A program made the translations under genes and the position numbers. A stretch of 55,518 nucleotides of DNA from Oligoflexus sp. (lineage in GTDB: Bacteria; Bdellovibrionota_B; Oligoflexia; Oligoflexales; Oligoflexaceae). The stretch covers positions 1 to 55,518 of the forward strand of contig NZ_DASTAT010000070.1 in assembly GCF_035712445.1 (NCBI RefSeq). The letters run 5' to 3'. Shown here in pieces: positions 51,581 through 55,518 of this stretch; the stretch's first letter is position 1, and every line of letters begins with the position of its first letter. Below the pieces are notes generated by a model. The model searched no databases, was not told the origin of the DNA, and saw only the letters and a program-made list of their open reading frames with translations.

Positions 51581-51921
51581 GTGATGTCCTCACGTATTTC
51601 ACGGGAGACTTCCCCCGCGTATTGTTTAATGTGTTTGAGGGAACCGGCGGCGATAGCGAGCATAATTATGGACACCAACAGCAGAAGGCCGCCGCTTAAA
51701 AATTGAGCAGCGCCGGAACCTTCGTCCATGAGGCGGATCGCAAGGCCATCGAACAGCCTGACGATTCCGAAAATGGACAGCGCGATTCCCAGAAACAAAA
51801 GTGGGACGCCGAGCTTCAGCCTGGAACTGGAGCTTTTCACCTGTTCCTTGATGAAGGTCACATGCAGGCGCCCCAGATCCTGGATCTCCTCTTTCACGCG
51901 CGCAGCGCTCTCGATCTTCAT
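51559..51921 (-). CDS. Phage-holin-like YqjE-type membrane protein
   Basis: 120 residues. N-terminal helix IQDLGRLHVTFIKEQVKSSS, then two membrane helices (about 36-57 and 72-93) linked by a short charged stretch, and an amphipathic tail VSREIREDITWLKSLL. The layout is that of the Phage_holin_3_6/YqjE group, membrane proteins that travel with YqjD and YqjK. Its start overlaps the previous stop as ATGA; a weak ribosome site suggests translational coupling. Middle gene of the operon. Confidence 0.75.
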   Translation of the reverse strand: MKIESAARVKEEIQDLGRLHVTFIKEQVKSSSSRLKLGVPLLFLGIALSIFGIVRLFDGLAIRLMDEGSGAAQFLSGGLLLLVSIIMLAIAAGSLKHIKQYAGEVSREIREDITWLKSLL

Positions 51922-52130
51922 GACCGCACACCCAGGCTATAGCCAAGGACTCCAGCGACGCCGAGCACGGCCCCGATCACACCCCAAGGATGGGCATCCA
52001 TCCAATCGCTGGCTCTTTCTTTCAGGGCGGGCCCGATGGGATCATGGGCCTTGTGGTTCGGACGGAAGATCGCACGAAGCCGACTGGATTTCGCGATACC
52101 TTGCTGCATGGGCTCTTCGTTATGAATCAT
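51918..52130 (-). CDS. Small YqjD/ElaB C-terminus-like protein
   Basis: 70 residues. Basic N-terminal half (SSRLRAIFRPNHKAHDPIGPAL), then WMDAHPWGVIGAVLGVAGVLGYSLG, which is the glycine-zipper anchor of DUF883 proteins (VRENPW-SVGIGAAVGLLLG). GGGAGGAG lies five bases before ATG 52130. First gene of the operon; ATGA overlap with the next. Likely a membrane-associated resting-cell factor. Confidence 0.75.
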   Translation of the reverse strand: MIHNEEPMQQGIAKSSRLRAIFRPNHKAHDPIGPALKERASDWMDAHPWGVIGAVLGVAGVLGYSLGVRS

Positions 52131-52215
52131 GGAATCTCCTCCCGGATGAAACTCAAACTGCGGGATTGCAGTCTTTGTGCCAAAGGAATGACCGTTTACG
52201 GCAGAACTGACGCGC

Positions 52216-53607
52216 TCAAAGTCCCGGCCTCGTCATCGCTTCCGGGGAAATCACCTCATCGTATTTTTCAGGCGTAAGGTCGCCCTGCTCGATCACCACG
52301 TCCCTGAGGCTCCGCTGGGTCTCCTGGGCGGTCTTCACCGCCTGGGCCGCCCGATCATAACCAATGATGGGGGACAGGGCGGTGACCAGCATCAGGGAAC
52401 TTTCCAGATAACGCTTCATCACATCCACCCGCGGCTCAAGGCCCCTGAGGCAAAATTCGGTGAAACTCCCGCAGCCATCGGAAAGGAGCGTGATGGATTC
52501 CAGAAGGCTGTAAATCATGATCGGTTTGAAGACGTTCAGCTGAAAATTACCCTGACTTCCCGCAAAGCCGATCGTCACATCATTCCCCAGCACGCGCGCC
52601 ACGATCATCGTCAGGGCTTCCGCCTGGGTGGGATTCACCTTGCCGGGCATGATGGAACTCCCCGGTTCGTTGCCTGGAAGTTTCAATTCCGCAAGGCCGC
52701 AGCGCGGGCCACTGCCGAGCCAGCGAATGTCGTTGGCGATCTTCATGCAGTCGGTCGCGAGCGTGCGCAGGCAGGAACTCGCATGCACCAGAGCCTGATG
52801 CGAGGCCAGGGCCGAAAATTTGTTACGCGCTGTGATCAAAGGAAATCCCGTTAAAGCTGCCAGGGTTTCCGCAACTTTTTCCGCATAGGCCGGATGGGTG
52901 TTGAGTCCCGTGCCGATCGCGCTGCCGCCCAGGGCGATTTCGTAAAGGGGCTTGCGCGCATCGGCGATATTCTGTCGATTGAAAGCAATCTCGGCCGCGA
53001 ATTCACTGAACTCCTGACCCAATGTCATGGGTGTGGCGTCCATGAGATGCGTGCGACCAATCTTATAGATCTGGGCGAATCGCGTGGACTGATTCGCCAG
53101 CTCGGCTTCCATTTCAAGCAGAGCGGGCAGGAGTTTATTCTGCAGCTGATCCAGAGCCGCAAGATGCATAACGGTAGGAAAAACATCGTTCGATGACTGG
53201 GACAGATTGATATCATCATTCGGATGAATCGGCTGCTTTTTGCCTTTGCCTGACCCCAGGAGCACATTGGCCCGATTGGCGATCACTTCATTGGCATTCA
53301 TATTGGATTGAGTGCCGCTACCGGATTGCCAGATCAGCAAGGGAAATTCTGCATCCAGATCCCCGCGGATCACCTCGTCGCAGACGGTGATGATCGCTTC
53401 CGCTTTGAATGGAGCCAAAAGATTCAAGTCGGCATTGGTGAGCGCGGCCGCTTTCTTCACAAGACCGAAGGCCTTGATCACCTCGCGCGGGAACCTGTGA
53501 TCCCCGATTTGAAAGTGCTCCAGCGCTCTTTGGGTCTGGGCTCCATAATATCGTTCATCGGGCAGAGAAACTTCGCCAAGAGAATCGGTCTCGATACGCA
53601 TTTTCAT
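52216..53607 (-). CDS. fumC: Class II fumarate hydratase
   Basis: 463 residues, the normal length for iron-free class II fumarase, which hydrates fumarate to malate in the TCA cycle as a homotetramer. Signature GSSIMPGKVNP at 316-326; catalytic His187 in GRTHLMDA; other landmarks SGSGTQSNMNANEVIANRA near 95-113 and HPNDDINLSQSSND near 128-141. Cytosolic. AAGG lies ten bases before the ATG (another ATG two codons later is possible). Sits after a SRPBCC divergent gene; independent transcript. Confidence 0.97.
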   Translation of the reverse strand: MKMRIETDSLGEVSLPDERYYGAQTQRALEHFQIGDHRFPREVIKAFGLVKKAAALTNADLNLLAPFKAEAIITVCDEVIRGDLDAEFPLLIWQSGSGTQSNMNANEVIANRANVLLGSGKGKKQPIHPNDDINLSQSSNDVFPTVMHLAALDQLQNKLLPALLEMEAELANQSTRFAQIYKIGRTHLMDATPMTLGQEFSEFAAEIAFNRQNIADARKPLYEIALGGSAIGTGLNTHPAYAEKVAETLAALTGFPLITARNKFSALASHQALVHASSCLRTLATDCMKIANDIRWLGSGPRCGLAELKLPGNEPGSSIMPGKVNPTQAEALTMIVARVLGNDVTIGFAGSQGNFQLNVFKPIMIYSLLESITLLSDGCGSFTEFCLRGLEPRVDVMKRYLESSLMLVTALSPIIGYDRAAQAVKTAQETQRSLRDVVIEQGDLTPEKYDEVISPEAMTRPGL

Positions 53608-53831
53608 GAAGATTTCACCTTTCGCAGGAAAATCCCTGCCTTAAAAAACCTACTCTCCTGTATCCAAACACCTGCATGGACTTTGTGCCGTGGGCTGGAG
53701 AGAAGCTGGAAAACCGCTGCCCTGATGCATGGGGCGTGCCCGTTACACGTTTTCCCTGGGAAGGAATCTTTGAAAATTCATGCTAAGGTCCGCGCAAGGT
53801 TAGCGAAAATTTACAATACCAGGAGTTTGTC

Positions 53832-54752
53832 ATGTCGAAGAATTCTGCGCAGAAGAAAAGACAGCCGAGCACTGTGGTGGCTTCGGCTCCCGCTCCCGTT
53901 GAGCCAGTGCCCGAGGTCCTGCCGACGGCGGAACCCTCCGAGCAGGACTATCCGGAGAGTTCCAAGCAGAATGTGTCCCGAAACGAACGCCTTGCATCCG
54001 GCGTGGTCGGTGGCGGTCTTTTGTTTTATGGAATCCCGAATCTTTTGACCCTGCCCGGGCAGCTATCGAGCGCCAGCGGGCTCTACCTTGTCGGCCGTGC
54101 CGTGACCGGCCGCTGCCTGATCTATTCCGCCCTGGGCGTCGATACCACCCCCAATGGGCGCATGCATCATCGGGGAGTGGCCGATCCGCATCCCGTTCAA
54201 ATGCGGCAGACGATTACGATCGAGCGTTCGCCTCATGACGCCTACGAATTCTTCCGTGACCATGAGCAGATCGCCCGCTGTTTCCCGACGGTCAAGCAGA
54301 TTCAAAAATTGGAAAATCACCGTAGCATCTGGATGTTCAGTGATACGGCCGAGCTGGTGTCGATTCCCGTCACCGTGGAAATCACGCATGAAACCCCCGA
54401 TGAGCAGATCACCTGGACGGCTTTTCCAGAATCGCATTTCCGCCTGAATGGAACGCTGCAGTTCAAAGCCGGTCCGCACCCCGAGGAAACCGAGGTCACC
54501 GTCACCGTGCATATGATTCCGCCCGCCGGGATTATGGGATCGACGCTGATGAAATGGTTCAGTCCGGTGACCGAGGACTCTTTGGATGAAGCTCTGCACA
54601 AGCTGAAGCAACTTTTGGAAACCGGCACCATCACCATCGGTCAGAGTCGCTTTCCGCATGGCATCAAGGATCCGGTCGGCGGCTGGCAGAATCGCCTGAA
54701 ATCGCATCTTCATGTCAGAACCATGCAATCTTTGGCTCGGAGGACATCATGA
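53832..54752 (+). CDS. SRPBCC-family protein with N-terminal membrane segment
   Basis: 306 residues. Ala/Pro-rich start ([20 protein letters not shown]), then a hydrophobic region [37 protein letters not shown] of DUF2892 style (about 57-93), and an SRPBCC domain (125-275) with [28 protein letters not shown] and [22 protein letters not shown] pockets bind lipids, polyketides or metabolites. Overlaps the downstream alcohol dehydrogenase gene as ATGA, a common pairing in soil bacteria. CAGGAG six bases before the ATG. Confidence 0.85.
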   Translation: MSKNSAQKKRQPSTVVASAPAPVEPVPEVLPTAEPSEQDYPESSKQNVSRNERLASGVVGGGLLFYGIPNLLTLPGQLSSASGLYLVGRAVTGRCLIYSALGVDTTPNGRMHHRGVADPHPVQMRQTITIERSPHDAYEFFRDHEQIARCFPTVKQIQKLENHRSIWMFSDTAELVSIPVTVEITHETPDEQITWTAFPESHFRLNGTLQFKAGPHPEETEVTVTVHMIPPAGIMGSTLMKWFSPVTEDSLDEALHKLKQLLETGTITIGQSRFPHGIKDPVGGWQNRLKSHLHVRTMQSLARRTS

Positions 54753-55518
54753 AAGCAGTCGTGTGGCATGGAAAGGAGGACGTTCGCGTCGATCAGGTCC
54801 CTGAACCGACCCTCCAGAGCCCGACCGATATCATTGTGAAAGTGAGTCTCACCGCGATCTGCGGTTCGGACCTCCACCTTTACGATGACGTCATCCCTTC
54901 AATGAATAGCGGGGACATCCTGGGTCACGAATTCATGGGCGAAGTCGTCGAAATCGGCTCGTCCATCCGCAAGCTGCAGGTCGGTGATCGGGTCGTCGTC
55001 CCCTTCCCTATCGCCTGCGGTCACTGTTATTTCTGCCAGAACTCCATGCATGCCCTCTGTGATAACTCCAACCCCAACAGGGCCATGGCCGAGAGAATGT
55101 ACGGGTATTCACCCGCAGGAATTTTCGGCTATTCGCATATGATGGGCGGTTATCCCGGTGGACAGGCGGAATTCGTTCGCGTGCCGTATGGCGACGTCGG
55201 TCCCTTCAAAATACCCGACGCGATGAAAGATGAGCAGGTTCTTTTTTTGAGCGATGTTCTGCCGACCGGATACATGGCGGCTGAAAATTGTCAGATCAAG
55301 GCCGGAGACACCGTCGCCGTATGGGGTGCGGGCCCGGTCGGACAGTTTGCAGTCCGCAGCGCGCTGCTCCTTGGCGCCGAGCGGGTCATCGTGATCGACC
55401 GCTTGCCGGAAAGGCTTGATATGGCTTTAACCCGCGTTCCCGAGGGCCGGGTGATTCCCCTTAATTTCGAAGAATTCGATATTCAGATCGCCCTGCGTGA
55501 TCTGACCGGCGGCCGCGG
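54749..55518 (+). CDS. Zinc-dependent alcohol dehydrogenase, N-terminal part (3' end beyond window)
   Basis: First 256 residues of a medium-chain dehydrogenase. Catalytic zinc: Cys38 in AICGSDLH, His60 and Glu61 in GHEFMGE; structural zinc: cysteines near 90, 93, 96 and 104 in ACGHCYFCQ and ALC. NAD-binding GAGPVG near 193 ([13 protein letters not shown]). Sequence style is of the glutathione-independent formaldehyde/threonine dehydrogenase group. ATG 54749 uses GGAGG of the preceding gene's end, ATGA overlap. Substrate not known. Confidence 0.92.
   Translation, partial: MKAVVWHGKEDVRVDQVPEPTLQSPTDIIVKVSLTAICGSDLHLYDDVIPSMNSGDILGHEFMGEVVEIGSSIRKLQVGDRVVVPFPIACGHCYFCQNSMHALCDNSNPNRAMAERMYGYSPAGIFGYSHMMGGYPGGQAEFVRVPYGDVGPFKIPDAMKDEQVLFLSDVLPTGYMAAENCQIKAGDTVAVWGAGPVGQFAVRSALLLGAERVIVIDRLPERLDMALTRVPEGRVIPLNFEEFDIQIALRDLTGGR

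Noticed and set aside
1..55518. Search for CRISPR arrays, tRNAs, rRNAs, insertion sequences, phage genes or attachment sites
   Set aside because: No regularly spaced identical repeats, tRNA-like cloverleaf, transposase or integrase reading frame was recognised by eye in this window.

Overview
The window is a 55.5 kb piece of a bacterial chromosome, moderately GC-rich, densely coding and mostly on the minus strand. No rRNA, tRNA, CRISPR array, phage or insertion sequence was recognised. Several features together suggest a free-living Gram-negative of the Bdellovibrionota/Oligoflexia type: many lipoproteins, many hybrid sensor kinases, a baeRF protein, a PafA-type phosphatase and a DUF2868/DUF3482 pair. 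That assignment is inference from gene content, not from a marker gene.

Layout. 1-3.3 kb: truncated branched-chain aminotransferase, an expansin-like lipoprotein, a small unknown protein and a zinc-ribbon membrane protein. 3.3-13.2 kb is a signalling block. It holds a CHASE3 hybrid kinase with HPt and its response regulator, a c-heme lipoprotein, a double-PAS hybrid kinase, and a divergent GAF-PAS hybrid kinase broken by a deletion and frameshift near 12207. 13.3-21.8 kb: exported beta-propeller protein, BON protein, a two-gene unknown operon, an HTH regulator coupled to a small exported protein, a second heme-motif lipoprotein, a polyesterase-like lipoprotein and an SMP-30/strictosidine-synthase-like protein. 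21.8-31.4 kb: DUF3482 GTPase with its DUF2868 partner, universal stress protein, C-type-lectin-like lipoprotein, a five-PAS hybrid kinase and a baeRF protein.

31.5-41.9 kb: an NhaR-like LysR regulator diverges from a TerC/Alx carrier over a textbook T-N11-A palindrome. Then come a PafA-type alkaline phosphatase, a HAD phosphatase, an endonuclease/exonuclease/phosphatase-fold lipoprotein, a SnoaL-like plus DJ-1/PfpI pair, and an exported CxxCH protein. 41-46 kb: metal-dependent hydrolase diverging from a TetR regulator, an ECF41-type sigma factor translationally coupled to an NDH-2-like flavoprotein, and a phospholipase C-like lipoprotein. 46-51 kb: a 7TMR-DISM receptor fused to an HPt/CheA-type kinase core, with a membrane coiled-coil MCP-like protein just upstream. 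51-55.5 kb: a YqjD/YqjE-like membrane triad, class II fumarase, and an SRPBCC protein coupled to a truncated zinc alcohol dehydrogenase.

The most promising leads for something undescribed are four. They are the CheA-core receptor kinase with its MCP-like neighbour, the HTH regulator with its coupled Gly-rich exported protein, the PETase-like lipoprotein with an altered aromatic clamp, and the LysR/TerC switch. All function calls rest on motifs and remembered family patterns; no database search was possible.
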